Assembly (NCBI RefSeq): GCF_023195515.1
Contig: NZ_JALPKR020000002.1
Span: 2,085,001 to 2,149,000 of the forward strand
Direction of reading: 5' to 3'
Source: Variovorax sp. S12S4
GTDB taxonomy: Bacteria; Pseudomonadota; Gammaproteobacteria; Burkholderiales; Burkholderiaceae_C
Length of the DNA stretch: 64,000 bases
Below are positions 26,820-35,810 of the stretch, piece after piece. A program made the position numbers and the translations under genes. The notes under the pieces were generated by a model. It made no database searches. It worked only from the letters and a program-made list of their open reading frames with translations, and was not told the DNA's origin. Position 1 is the stretch's first letter. Each line of letters begins with the position of its first letter.

Positions 26820-28100
26820 ATGAGCACATCTCCCACGAAGAACCCACCCCGCATGCTGCTCGTCGGCGGCGGCATCGGCGGCATGGCGGCCGCGCTGGCG
26901 CTGGCGCGCCTCGGTGTTTCCATCGACCTGCTCGAGCAGAGCGCCACTATCGGCGAAATCGGCGCCGGCCTGCAGCTCGGGCCCAATGCCTTTGCGGCGC
27001 TCGATGCGCTGGGCGTGGGCGAGGCGGTGCGCCGCAACTCGGTGTTTACCGACCGGCTGGTGATGATGGATGCCGTCGATTGCGCAGAGGTCGCTTCGGT
27101 GCCCGTGGGCGAGGCCTTCCGCGCGCGCTTCAGGAATCCGTATGCGGTGAGCCACCGCGCCGACCTGCATGGCGCCATTCACGAGGCGGTGAAGCAGCAT
27201 CCGCTCATTCGCTTTCACACCTCGGCGCAGGTCGAGTCGATCGACATCGGCGGTGGCAAGACGCAAGGCGTGGTCGCCGTCACGCGCGACGGCCGGCGCT
27301 TCACGGCCGACGCCATCGTGGGCTGCGACGGCGTGAAATCGGTGGTGCGCGCCCAGCTCGTCGGCGATGAACCGCGCGTTTCGGGCCATGTGGTGTACCG
27401 CGCGGTGGTGCCGGTGGCCGACATGCCGGCCGACCTGCGGTGGAACGCGCCTGTGGTCTGGGCAGGGCCCAACTGCCACCTGGTGCACTATCCGCTGCGG
27501 CATGGTGAGCAATACAACCTTGTCGTCACCTTCCACAGCCGCGAGCAGGAAGAGTGGGGGGTTTCCGACGGCAGCAAGGAAGAAGTGCTTTCGTACTTCG
27601 AGGGCGTGCATGCGCGCCCGCGCCAACTGCTCGACCGGCCGACCTCGTGGCGGCGCTGGAGCACCGCCGACCGCGACCCTGTGGAGCGCTGGAGCGAAGG
27701 CCCCGCCACATTGCTCGGCGACGCCGCCCACCCGATGATGCAGTACCTTGCGCAGGGCGCCTGCATGGCGATCGAAGACGCGGTGACGCTCGGCGCCGCG
27801 GTGCAGGCCTGCAATTTCGACATGCCCGCCGCCTTCAAACTCTACGAGGCCGCGCGCATTCCGCGCACCGCCCGCGTGGTGCTGTCGGTGCGCGAAATGG
27901 GGCGCCTGTATCACGCCAAGGGCGTGGAGCGGCTGGTGCGCAACAGCCTCTGGGTAGGCCGCACGCCCGAACGCTTCTACGATGCGGTCGAATGGCTCTA
28001 CGCCTGGCGGCCCGAGCACTGCCTGGACGATGCGCCGGAACGGCTGCGACCGATGGCGATAGCGGGCGCCGACGCCGCGGCCGTGCTTTCGCCGCACTGA
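26820..28100 (+). CDS. 3-hydroxybenzoate 6-hydroxylase (FAD monooxygenase)
   Basis: 426-residue class A flavin monooxygenase that converts 3-hydroxybenzoate to gentisate with NADH and oxygen. FAD motif VGGGIGGMAAALALARLG (about 15-32), second motif around CDGVKS, and GDAAHPMMQYLAQGACMAIEDA near residue 300 for FAD/ribityl contacts. Context with gentisate dioxygenase supports 3-hydroxybenzoate; salicylate 5-hydroxylation would normally need a multicomponent enzyme. Starts 28 bp after the hydrolase stop. Confidence 0.92.
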   Translation: MSTSPTKNPPRMLLVGGGIGGMAAALALARLGVSIDLLEQSATIGEIGAGLQLGPNAFAALDALGVGEAVRRNSVFTDRLVMMDAVDCAEVASVPVGEAFRARFRNPYAVSHRADLHGAIHEAVKQHPLIRFHTSAQVESIDIGGGKTQGVVAVTRDGRRFTADAIVGCDGVKSVVRAQLVGDEPRVSGHVVYRAVVPVADMPADLRWNAPVVWAGPNCHLVHYPLRHGEQYNLVVTFHSREQEEWGVSDGSKEEVLSYFEGVHARPRQLLDRPTSWRRWSTADRDPVERWSEGPATLLGDAAHPMMQYLAQGACMAIEDAVTLGAAVQACNFDMPAAFKLYEAARIPRTARVVLSVREMGRLYHAKGVERLVRNSLWVGRTPERFYDAVEWLYAWRPEHCLDDAPERLRPMAIAGADAAAVLSPH

Positions 28101-28173
28101 CTGACACCGACGATCAACCGATTTTTTCCGCGTCATCACTATTCGAGGCCACAGGCCCAGGAGACAACCAACC

Positions 28174-29163
28174 ATGAACTTTTCTTCACGCGCATTGCTG
28201 GCGGGCGTGCTTGCCACCGCCATCGCCGCTCTCAGCACCGGCGCCCTGGCGCAGGCGAGCGACTATCCGAGCAAGCCAGTGACGCTGGTCACACCCTTTG
28301 CCGCCGGCAGCGGGCCCGACGCGGTGCTGCGCCTAGTTTCGGACAAGCTCTCGCGCCTGTGGAACCAGCGCGTGGTGGTCGACAACCGGCCGGGCGGCGG
28401 CGGCTTCATCGCCATCGACCAGGCGCGGCGCGCCGCGCCCGACGGCTACACGCTGCTGCAGCTCGACAGCGAGCATGTCGCCGCGCTGCCGCACCTGTAC
28501 AAGTCGCGCAACTTCGTCACGCTGCAGCATTTCGACCCGGTGGCTTCGCTGTTCCGCACGCCGTTTTTCGTGGCGGTTTCGAGCGAATCGAAGCTGAAGA
28601 ACATGGGCGACCTGATCGCCGAAGCCAAGGCCAACCCCGAGGCGATGGTGTATGGATCATGGGGCGTGGGCAGCCCGGGCCACCTGGGCGCGCAGCAGCT
28701 CGAGGCGCTCACGGGCATTCGCATGCGGCATGCGCCGTACCGCGAGGTGTCGCAGCTGTATTCGAACGTGGGCACCGGCGAAGTGCCGTGGGCCTTCGCA
28801 AGCATTCCGTCGAGCCAGGGCATCTACAAGGCCGGCAAGCTGCGCTACATCGCCGTGGCGGCGCCGAAGCGCATTCCCCAGATGCCCGACGTGCCCACCA
28901 TGGCCGAGGCGGGCGGGCCCGCATCGCTCGAGGTGAACTCTTTTGTCTCGCTGCTCGCGCCCAAGGGCGTGCCGGCGGCGGTCAAGGCCAAAATCAACGC
29001 CGACGTGGCCAAGGTGATTGCCGACCCCGAAATCCGCGCCCGCTTCGACACCTTCGCCTTCGAGCCGCTGGCCTGGTCGCCGGAAGAAATCGAGCGCAAC
29101 GCCGAGGCCAAGTCCAAGGTGTATGGCGACTTGGTCCGCCGGGGCAACATCAGCCTTGAGTAG
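28174..29163 (+). CDS. Bug/TctC-family periplasmic receptor 1
   Basis: 329 residues. Sec signal peptide cleaved near ALAQA (about residue 26). The family pattern begins YPSKPVTLVTPFAAGSGPD and includes VVVDNRPGGGGFIAID and YGSWGVGSPGHLG. Such receptors bind carboxylates or aromatics and deliver them to a TctAB permease, but no TctA/TctB gene is present here. As the fourth gene of the gentisate unit it probably captures an aromatic acid. 73 bp gap to the hydroxylase. Confidence 0.9.
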   Translation: MNFSSRALLAGVLATAIAALSTGALAQASDYPSKPVTLVTPFAAGSGPDAVLRLVSDKLSRLWNQRVVVDNRPGGGGFIAIDQARRAAPDGYTLLQLDSEHVAALPHLYKSRNFVTLQHFDPVASLFRTPFFVAVSSESKLKNMGDLIAEAKANPEAMVYGSWGVGSPGHLGAQQLEALTGIRMRHAPYREVSQLYSNVGTGEVPWAFASIPSSQGIYKAGKLRYIAVAAPKRIPQMPDVPTMAEAGGPASLEVNSFVSLLAPKGVPAAVKAKINADVAKVIADPEIRARFDTFAFEPLAWSPEEIERNAEAKSKVYGDLVRRGNISLE

Positions 29164-29207
29164 CTGTCATCATTACGTTTTTTCACATTTCCCTTTTGTC
29201 ACCTTCC

Positions 29208-30185
29208 ATGCAAGCAACCAAGAGAGCCCTCCTGATCGCCTGCGGCCTGGCTGCCGCCGCCGCGCTGCCGCTGGCGGCCCATGCACAGACCAACGCCTGG
29301 CCGACCAAGCCGATTCGCCTGCTCGTGGGCTTTCCGGGCGGCTCCACGCCGGACATCGCCGCCCGCACCATCGCCGAGCCGCTGGCCAAGGCGCTCGGCC
29401 AGCCCGTGGTGGTGGACAACAAGCCCGGTGCCTCGGGCAACATCGCGGCCGACATCGTCGCCAAGGCCAATGACGACCACACACTGGGCATCGTCATCAA
29501 CGGCAATCTCACGTCGTCGAAGATGCTGTATCCGCGGCTGCCCTATGACCCGGCCAAAGACTTCACCTACCTGTCGCTGATTGCCACTGCGCCGCTGGTG
29601 CTGGTGGCGCAGAACAGCCTGCCTTCGGGCACGGCCTTTTTCGATGCGGCCCGCAAGGGCGGCGACAAGTGGAACTACGGCTCGGTGGGCGTCGGCTCGG
29701 TCGGCCACCTGGGCATGGAACTGCTCAAGAGCCGCGTGCCCAGCTTCAACGCCGAACACGTGCCCTACCAGGGCAATCCGCAGGTCGTGACCGCCATGCT
29801 GGGCGACCAGGTGCAGATGGCCCTCATTCCCCCGGGTGTGGCCATGCCGCAGGTGCGCGCCGGCAAGCTCAAGGCCATCGGCCTCACGGGCGGCCGCAGC
29901 ACGCTGGTGCCCGAACTGCCGCCGCTGGCCGACGCCGGTGTGCGCGACTTTTCGCTCGAAGTGTGGGTGGCGCTGCTCGGCCCCGCCAACCTTTCCAAGA
30001 CCGCCCAGGCCCGCCTCAGCCGCGAAGTCGAAACCATCATGAAGCAGCCCGAAGTGCGCCAGAAGCTCTTCGAGCAGGGCTGGCAGGCAGTCGGCACCTC
30101 GCCGGACGGCATGCGCCTGCGTGTGAAGGAAGAAGCAGCGATCATGACCAAGATCATTTCAGCCCGCGGCATCAAGATCCAGTGA
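29208..30185 (+). CDS. Bug/TctC-family periplasmic receptor 2
   Basis: 325 residues from ATG 29208; a TTG at 29196 in frame is less likely. Signal peptide of about 27 residues ending AHAQT. The mature part opens WPTKPIRLLVGFPGGSTPDIA, with VVVDNKPGASGNIAADIV. It is clearly a homologue, not a copy, of the preceding receptor. Overlaps the start of the FAD oxidoreductase by one base (TGATG), so it is translated together with it and may bring in that enzyme's substrate. Confidence 0.9.
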   Translation: MQATKRALLIACGLAAAAALPLAAHAQTNAWPTKPIRLLVGFPGGSTPDIAARTIAEPLAKALGQPVVVDNKPGASGNIAADIVAKANDDHTLGIVINGNLTSSKMLYPRLPYDPAKDFTYLSLIATAPLVLVAQNSLPSGTAFFDAARKGGDKWNYGSVGVGSVGHLGMELLKSRVPSFNAEHVPYQGNPQVVTAMLGDQVQMALIPPGVAMPQVRAGKLKAIGLTGGRSTLVPELPPLADAGVRDFSLEVWVALLGPANLSKTAQARLSREVETIMKQPEVRQKLFEQGWQAVGTSPDGMRLRVKEEAAIMTKIISARGIKIQ

Positions 30186-31546
30186 TGACAGCAACCAGCC
30201 AGAACACCCTCACCGAACCGGCGCGCGAACTGCCGGTCTTCGGCGAATACGACGTGGTGGTGGTCGGCGGCGGCCCCGCCGGCATTGCCGCCGCCGTGAG
30301 CGCGGCGCGGCGCGGCGCCAGCACGCTGCTGGTGGAGCGCTACGGCTTTCTCGGCGGCATGGGCACCGCGGGCGGCGTAACCAACTTCGCGGGCCTTTAC
30401 GGCAAGCGCAACGGCGAAATGACGCTGCTGGTGCGCGGCGTGGTCGACGACCTGCTCGCGCGCATCGACGCGCTGGGCGGCCTCAACAAGCCGCAGGACG
30501 GCATGCAGGGCCGCATCCGGGTGCGCTCCTACGACACCTCGGCCTACAAGATCGCGGCCGACCAGTTGCTGGCAGGTGCCGGCGTGAACCTGCTGTTCCA
30601 TGCATGGGCAGCCGCGGTGGTGCGCGACGGCAACCGCATCGCGGCGCTGGTGGTCGAAACCAAGTCGGGCCGGCAGGCCATTCGCGCCAACGCCTTCATC
30701 GACGCGAGCGGCGACGCCGATGTGGCCGCCTTTGCGGGCGTGCCCTTCGAAGTTGGCGACGGCCACGGCAGCGGCCTGTTCCCGACCACGATGTTCCGCG
30801 TCGGCCAGGTCGATGCCGAGCCGGCCCTTGCGGCCGTCGGCGAGTTCAAGGCCATCAACGACCTGATGGCCGCGGTGCAGCAGCAGAAGCCCGGCAAGTA
30901 CAAGTTTCCGCGCGAAGGCGCCATCCTCCGGCCCAACATCGACCCGCGCGAATGGCGCGCCAACGTCACGCAGATCCGCAATGCCGCAGGCCGCGCGATG
31001 AACGGCGTGGATGCGCGCGAACTCACCGAAGGCGAGCTCGAAGGGCGGCGCCAGATTGCCGAGTACTTCAAGTTCATGAAGGCCGAGGTGCCGGGCTTTG
31101 CAAAGTCGGCCATCGTCGAGATTGCGCCGCAGGTCGGCATCCGCGAAACGCGCCGCATCGAAGGCCTCTATGCACTCACCGGCGAGGACATCCTCTCTTC
31201 GGCCGCGTTCGACGACAGCATCGGCATCAATGCATGGCCGATGGAAATGCATGCCGACGGCCGCATCGAATGGGCCTTTCCGCGCGACGAAAACCGCACC
31301 TACAACCAGCTGCCCTGGCGCATGCTCGTGCCGCGCACTGTCGACAACCTGCTGGTGGCCGGCCGCTGCGCCGCCATGACGCACGAGGGCCAGTCGGCTG
31401 CGCGCGCGAGCGGCGGCTGCTTTGTGATGGGGCAAGCCGCGGGGACGGCGGCGGCTTCGCTAGGCAGCGGCGCCCGGTTTGCGGACGTCGATGTGCCGGC
31501 ATTGCAAGAGAAGCTGGCGGCCGACGGCGTCGATCTCGACCGCTGA
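30185..31546 (+). CDS. FAD-dependent oxidoreductase (FAD_oxidored, PF12831 type)
   Basis: 453 residues. Rossmann FAD motif VVVVGGGPAGIAAAVSAARRG (about 25-44) with the acidic end at VER, a typical WRMLVPRTVDNLLVAGRC block in the last quarter and a GGCFVMGQAAGTAA C-terminal FAD contact. The family includes enzymes annotated as xanthan-lyase-like or unspecified FAD oxidoreductases; the substrate cannot be named. Translationally coupled to Bug receptor 2. No signal peptide, so cytoplasmic. A GC hairpin at 31589-31609 may end this operon. Confidence 0.85.
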   Translation: MTATSQNTLTEPARELPVFGEYDVVVVGGGPAGIAAAVSAARRGASTLLVERYGFLGGMGTAGGVTNFAGLYGKRNGEMTLLVRGVVDDLLARIDALGGLNKPQDGMQGRIRVRSYDTSAYKIAADQLLAGAGVNLLFHAWAAAVVRDGNRIAALVVETKSGRQAIRANAFIDASGDADVAAFAGVPFEVGDGHGSGLFPTTMFRVGQVDAEPALAAVGEFKAINDLMAAVQQQKPGKYKFPREGAILRPNIDPREWRANVTQIRNAAGRAMNGVDARELTEGELEGRRQIAEYFKFMKAEVPGFAKSAIVEIAPQVGIRETRRIEGLYALTGEDILSSAAFDDSIGINAWPMEMHADGRIEWAFPRDENRTYNQLPWRMLVPRTVDNLLVAGRCAAMTHEGQSAARASGGCFVMGQAAGTAAASLGSGARFADVDVPALQEKLAADGVDLDR

Positions 31547-31588
31547 GCCTGCGGGGCGGGGCCGGACTCGCGCTGACCGGCCCGCGAC

Positions 31589-31609
31589 AGCCCGCGGGCC
31601 CGGGCTTTG
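31589..31609 (+). terminator. Possible terminator after the gentisate operon
   Basis: AGCCCG-CGGGCC-CGGGCT followed by TTG, 43 bases after the FAD oxidoreductase stop. A 6-bp GC stem with only a short T stretch, so weak. Confidence 0.3.
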
Positions 31610-31660
31610 CTATGGTTGCGGGTTGATTCTTTTTGCTGACGCCTGCAGCCCTTTCTTCCG

Positions 31661-32539
31661 ATGACCACCGACCCCGCCACCGCCGCCCGCCTTGTCGACG
31701 AACTCGTCGCGCTCATGCAGCTCGAGCCGCTGGGCGGCGACAAATTCCTGGCCCAGAGCGAAGACATCGGCACACCCGCCGTGTTCGGCGGCCAGGTGCT
31801 TGGCCAGTCGCTGGCGGCTGCAAGCCTCACGGTCGGCGCCGACCGGCCCGTGCATTCGATGCATGCCTACTTCCTGCTGCCGGGCGAGCATGCGCCCATC
31901 GAATACAGCGTGGACCGCGTGCGCGACGGCCGCAGCTTCACCACGCGGCACGTGGTGGCGCGCCAGCAGGAGCGCATCATTTTCGAGATGTCGGCGTCCT
32001 TCCAAACAGTGGACGAAGGCGTTGAACACCAGTTCACCATGCCAACGGTGCAAGGCCCCGAAGGCCTCGTGAGCGAGCTCGACCAGCGCATCGCGCTCGG
32101 CGACCGGCTGCCCGAGCGCTGGCGCATCAAGGGCCTGGAGCCGCACGGCATCGAATACCGCCGCGTGGAGGCCGACGACCTGTTGACGCCGGAAGTGCGC
32201 CCCTCCGAAAGCGCCATCTGGATGCGCGCCATTGCGCCGCTGCCCGACAACCCGGTGGTGCACCGCGCGCTGCTCGCCTATGCCTCCGACCACGGCCTGC
32301 TGCGCGCCGCCATGCTGCCGCACGGCCTGAGCTTCATGAGCGGCCAGGTGCGCCCCGCAAGCCTCGACCACGCCATGTGGTTCCACCGAGATTTCCGCAT
32401 GGACGACTGGCTGCTGTACGTGCTCGACTCGCCGAGCGCAAGCGGCGCGCGGGGCTTGTGCCGCGGCAGCCTGTATTCGCGCGATGGGCGGCTTGTGGCT
32501 TCTACGGCGCAAGAGGGAATGCTGCGGGTCAAGCGCTGA
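31661..32539 (+). CDS. tesB: Acyl-CoA thioesterase II (TesB)
   Basis: 292 residues, double hotdog. Hydrolyses a broad range of acyl-CoAs. N-terminal hotdog with FGGQVLGQSLAAASLTV (about 45-61) and RPVHSMHAYFLLPG; C-terminal hotdog with ALLAYASDHGLLRAAM and ASLDHAMWFHRDFRMDDWLLY, which holds the conserved catalytic Asp/His region. Single gene downstream of the gentisate unit, followed by the second MITE-like element 8 bases after its stop. Confidence 0.94.
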   Translation: MTTDPATAARLVDELVALMQLEPLGGDKFLAQSEDIGTPAVFGGQVLGQSLAAASLTVGADRPVHSMHAYFLLPGEHAPIEYSVDRVRDGRSFTTRHVVARQQERIIFEMSASFQTVDEGVEHQFTMPTVQGPEGLVSELDQRIALGDRLPERWRIKGLEPHGIEYRRVEADDLLTPEVRPSESAIWMRAIAPLPDNPVVHRALLAYASDHGLLRAAMLPHGLSFMSGQVRPASLDHAMWFHRDFRMDDWLLYVLDSPSASGARGLCRGSLYSRDGRLVASTAQEGMLRVKR

Positions 32540-32546
32540 GACGCTG

Positions 32547-32813
32547 TTGTTCAGGGCGGCGCACCCGCCGACGGGGTACCTTTCTCCGCGAATGTCCCCC
32601 GGCCTGCGGCCTCCTCCTTTATTTCGCTGCGCAAGGCACCCCATCGACGTGTGCGTCTTAAGCGACGGTCGTTGATCGGCGTTGCACGAGCAGCGTGCCC
32701 CAGTGCACAGGGCATCGGGTGCTCCGCGCAGCGAAATAAAGGAGGAGGGGCGCAGCCCCGGGGACATTCGCGGAGGGGGAGTACCCGGTGGCCTTTGCAC
32801 GTGCCCTGAACAA
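32547..32813. mobile_element. MITE-like element, copy 2 (~267 bp), inverted relative to copy 1
   Basis: Fills most of the 347-bp gap between tesB and the next SDR gene. Ends TTGTTCAGGGC and GCCCTGAACAA are perfect inverted repeats of 11 bp. The reverse complement of this segment matches 11518-11777 over nearly its full length (shared landmarks GTGCAAAGGCCACCGGGTAC, CTCCTTTATTTCGCTGCG, ATGCCCTGTGCACTGGGGCA). It differs by small changes, mainly in the centre. No coding capacity. Insertion did not break either neighbour. Confidence 0.75.
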
Positions 32814-32886
32814 GAGCCCAACCCGTGCAAACGCCCCGAATCCTTGGCTAAATACGCCTCTTGTAAAAAATGAACCAAGGACCAGC

Positions 32887-33600
32887 ATGTCTTCCGAAGC
32901 ACCCAAAAAAGTAGCCATAGTCACCGCCGGCGGCAGCGGCATGGGCGCCGCAGCAGCACGCAAACTTGCGGACGACGGCTTTCGCGTAGCCATCCTCTCG
33001 TCATCCGGAAAGGGCGAAGCGCTCGCCGCCGAACTCGGTGGCATTGGCGTGACCGGCTCCAACCAGTCGAACGACGACCTGAAGCGATTGGTCGACAAGG
33101 TCACTGAAGAATGGGGGCGCGTCGATGTGCTGGTCAACAGCGCGGGCCACGGCCCCCGCGCACCCATTCTCGAGATTACCGATGAAGACTGGCATCGCGG
33201 CATGGATGTCTACCTGCTGAGCGCCGTGCGCCCGAGCCGCCTTGTGGCACCGCTCATGGTCAAGCAAGGCGGCGGCACCATCATCAACATCTCGACCTTC
33301 GCCGCCTTCGAGCCCGACCCCGTGTTTCCGACCTCTGGCGTGTTCCGCGCGGGCCTCGCGGCGTTCACCAAACTCTTTGCCGACAAATACGCCGCACAAA
33401 ATGTTCGCATGAACAACGTGCTGCCGGGCTTCATCGACAGCTTGCCCGAGAAGCCCGAATTCCGCTCGCGCATTCCAATGGGCCGCTATGGCAAGAGCAG
33501 CGAGATTGCGGCCGTCATCGGCTTTCTCGCCTCTGAAGGCGCGGGCTACATCACCGGCCAGAACCTGCGCGTAGACGGCGGCATCACCCGCTCGGTGTAA
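32887..33600 (+). CDS. SDR-fold protein with altered catalytic triad
   Basis: 237 residues, clear short-chain dehydrogenase fold: cofactor loop TAGGSGMG (13-20), NSAG (84-87), C-terminal ITGQNLRVDGGI. The usual Ser-Tyr-Lys triad is missing: the aligned positions are Thr137, Ser150 and Arg154 (in NIST...PTSGVFRAGL), whereas the SDR at 10748-11485 has Ser137/Tyr150/Lys154 at the same numbers. I recall conserved relatives with the same PTSGVFRAGL block in other Comamonadaceae, so it is probably a real subfamily, perhaps non-enzymatic or using other chemistry. ATG 32887 selected as the first good start after the MITE-like element. Confidence 0.85.
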   Translation: MSSEAPKKVAIVTAGGSGMGAAAARKLADDGFRVAILSSSGKGEALAAELGGIGVTGSNQSNDDLKRLVDKVTEEWGRVDVLVNSAGHGPRAPILEITDEDWHRGMDVYLLSAVRPSRLVAPLMVKQGGGTIINISTFAAFEPDPVFPTSGVFRAGLAAFTKLFADKYAAQNVRMNNVLPGFIDSLPEKPEFRSRIPMGRYGKSSEIAAVIGFLASEGAGYITGQNLRVDGGITRSV

Positions 33601-33704
33601 GCGCCTGGGGGCGGGCGCCCGAGGCGCTACCTACAATCGAGAGCATCTGCCCGTGAGGCGTGGCGCGGCCTTTCTTGTCGCCGCGCGCGGGCCGCTCTCC
33701 ACTC

Positions 33705-35161
33705 ATGTCTTCTCCACACAGCCGCTTGCGAGCCGAATGGTTTCCGAGCATTCCGCGCGAACTGATGGCCGGCGCCGTCGCCACCTTCGCCCTCATTCCC
33801 GAAGTCATCGCCTTCTCTTTCGTGGCCGGTGTCGATCCGGCCGTCGGGCTGTTTGCTTCGTTCGTCATCAGCATCGTCATAGCCTTTACCGGAGGCCGGC
33901 CATGGTCTCGGCTGCGGCAGGGTCGGTGGCGCTCGTGGCCGCACCGCTCGTGCACGCGCACGGCTTGCCCTACCTGCTGGCCGCTAGTGTGCTGGCCGGC
34001 GCCATGCAGATCGTGTTCGGCCTGCTGCGGCTCGGCGTGCTGATGCGCTTCGTCTCCACGTCGGTGCGCACGGGCTTTGTCAACGCGCTGGCGATATTGA
34101 TCTTCGCGGCGCAGATGCCGCACTTCATCGGCGCCAACACGGCCACTTGGGCCATGGTGGCGCTGGGGCTTGCCATCATCTACCTGCTGCCGCGCATCAC
34201 CACGGCCGTGCCGTCTCCGCTGGTGTGCATCGTGGTGGTCACGCTCGCGGGCCATTGGCTGGGCCTGCCGCTCAAGACCGTGGCCGATCTCGGCCATCTT
34301 CCCGACGCGCTGCCGGCCTTTGCCTGGCTCTCGGTGCCCATGTCGCTCGACACGCTGCGCATCATCGCGCTGCCGGCCTTCGCCATCGCGATGGTGGGGT
34401 TGCTCGAATCGATGATGACCGCCAGCGTGGTGGACGACCTCACCGACACGCCGAGCTCCAAGAACCGCGAATGCAGCGGCCTGGGCATTGCCAACGTCGC
34501 GGCGAGTTTCTTCGGCGGCATTGCGGGCTGCGGAATGATCGGCCAGACCGTGAGCAACGTGCGCTACGGTGGGCGCGGCCGGTTGTCCACGCTGTTTGCG
34601 GGCGTCTTCCTGCTGATTCTCATGGTGCTGCTCAAGCCCTGGGTGTCGCAAGTGCCGGTGGCGGCGCTGGTGGCCATCATGGTCATGGTGTCGGCATCCA
34701 CCTTCGACTGGGGTTCTCTGCGCACACTGGTGCGCCACCCGCGCATGTCCAGCGCCGTCATGCTCGCGACGGTGGCGGTCACTGTCGCCACCGACAACCT
34801 GGCCGCGGGCGTGGCCACCGGCGTGATGCTGAGCGGCGTGTTCTTCACCTTCAAGGTCGCGCGCCTGCTGCACGTGCATGCAGAAGCCGTCGATGAAAGT
34901 GGCATTCGTGTCTATCGCGTGAGCGGCCAGGTGTTCTTCGCCTCGGCCGATATGCTGGTCGATGCCTTCGATGTGCGCGAGATCGACGGCGCACCCGTGC
35001 ACATCGATGTGTCGCAAGCGCACTTCTGGGACGTGACCGCTGTGGCCGCGCTCAACAAGGTGGTCGAGCGGCTGCGCAAGCACGGCAGCGTGGTCAACGT
35101 GACCGGGCTCAACCAGGCCAGCCGAGACCTTATCCTGAGGCTCGACGCGGCGCCCGAATGA
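33705..35161 (+). pseudogene. SulP family anion transporter, frameshifted as written
   Basis: Membrane transporter of sulfate, bicarbonate or similar anions, with many hydrophobic segments and a C-terminal STAS domain (from about GIRVYRVSGQVFFASAD). The N-terminal 65 residues (MSSPHSRLRAEWFPS to AFTGGRP) are in one frame and everything from AMVSAAAGSVALV on is in another. The switch lies at 33894-33901, where the sequence has two GGCC units; three units would read G-G-R-P-A-M-V and restore an ORF of about 486 residues, a normal length. So it is either a 4-bp slippage mutation, a phase-variable tract or a sequence error. The stop overlaps the methyltransferase ATG. Confidence 0.8.
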
Positions 35162-35799
35162 GCAGCAAAATGCCGCGCGGAAAGGCTCCCATGACCATTC
35201 CCGACCCTGCGCTGAAGAACATGCGCCGCACCATCGAGTCCTACGAAGGGGCGGCCCGCGAATACAACGCGATCGTCGCGGGCCACCGGCCGCCCGAAAT
35301 CGAGGATGCGCTGCACCGGATGATGCAGCTCGTACCCGCCGGAGGCACCGTGCTCGAGATCGGTTCCGGATCGGGACAGGACGCCGACTTCGTCGAGGTG
35401 CTGGGCGGGGTCGTCAGGCGCACCGATGCGGTTCAGGCGTTTCTCGATCTGCAGGCGGAGCGCGGCAAGAAGGGCGAGCTGCTCAATGTTGTGACGGACC
35501 CTCTGGGCGGGCCCTACCGCGCGATCCTTGCGATGTGCGTGTTGATCCATGTCGATCGTGCGCAGATCGCGCCGGTCCTGCGCAAGGTGTTCAACGCACT
35601 CGAGCCCGGCGGCGTCTTCCTCGTGGCCATGCGCATCGGCGAAGGCGAGACGAACGACGACTATCACACCGTGTACTGGGCGAAGGACCGCTTCGCTGAA
35701 GCGCTTGCAGCGGCGGACCTGCACACGCAGTGGAGCAGCCAGTGGATCGGCCGCGACAACGTGACGTGGGCCAACTTCCTGGCGCGCCGTCCGCTGTAG
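35158..35799 (+). CDS. Class I SAM-dependent methyltransferase
   Basis: 213 residues. Motif I GGTVLEIGSGSGQDADFVEVLG (about 61-82) for S-adenosylmethionine, an acidic motif II in RRTDAVQAFLDLQAERG and LEPGGVFLVAMRIG as the later strand. ATG 35158 overlaps the SulP stop (ATGA); an internal ATG at 35191 is an alternative without overlap. Target unknown; sizes and motifs fit small-molecule methyltransferases. Ends 12 bases before the convergent livF stop, so the transcripts may interfere. Confidence 0.82.
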   Translation: MSSKMPRGKAPMTIPDPALKNMRRTIESYEGAAREYNAIVAGHRPPEIEDALHRMMQLVPAGGTVLEIGSGSGQDADFVEVLGGVVRRTDAVQAFLDLQAERGKKGELLNVVTDPLGGPYRAILAMCVLIHVDRAQIAPVLRKVFNALEPGGVFLVAMRIGEGETNDDYHTVYWAKDRFAEALAAADLHTQWSSQWIGRDNVTWANFLARRPL

Positions 35800-35810
35800 C
35801 GAACCGGGAT

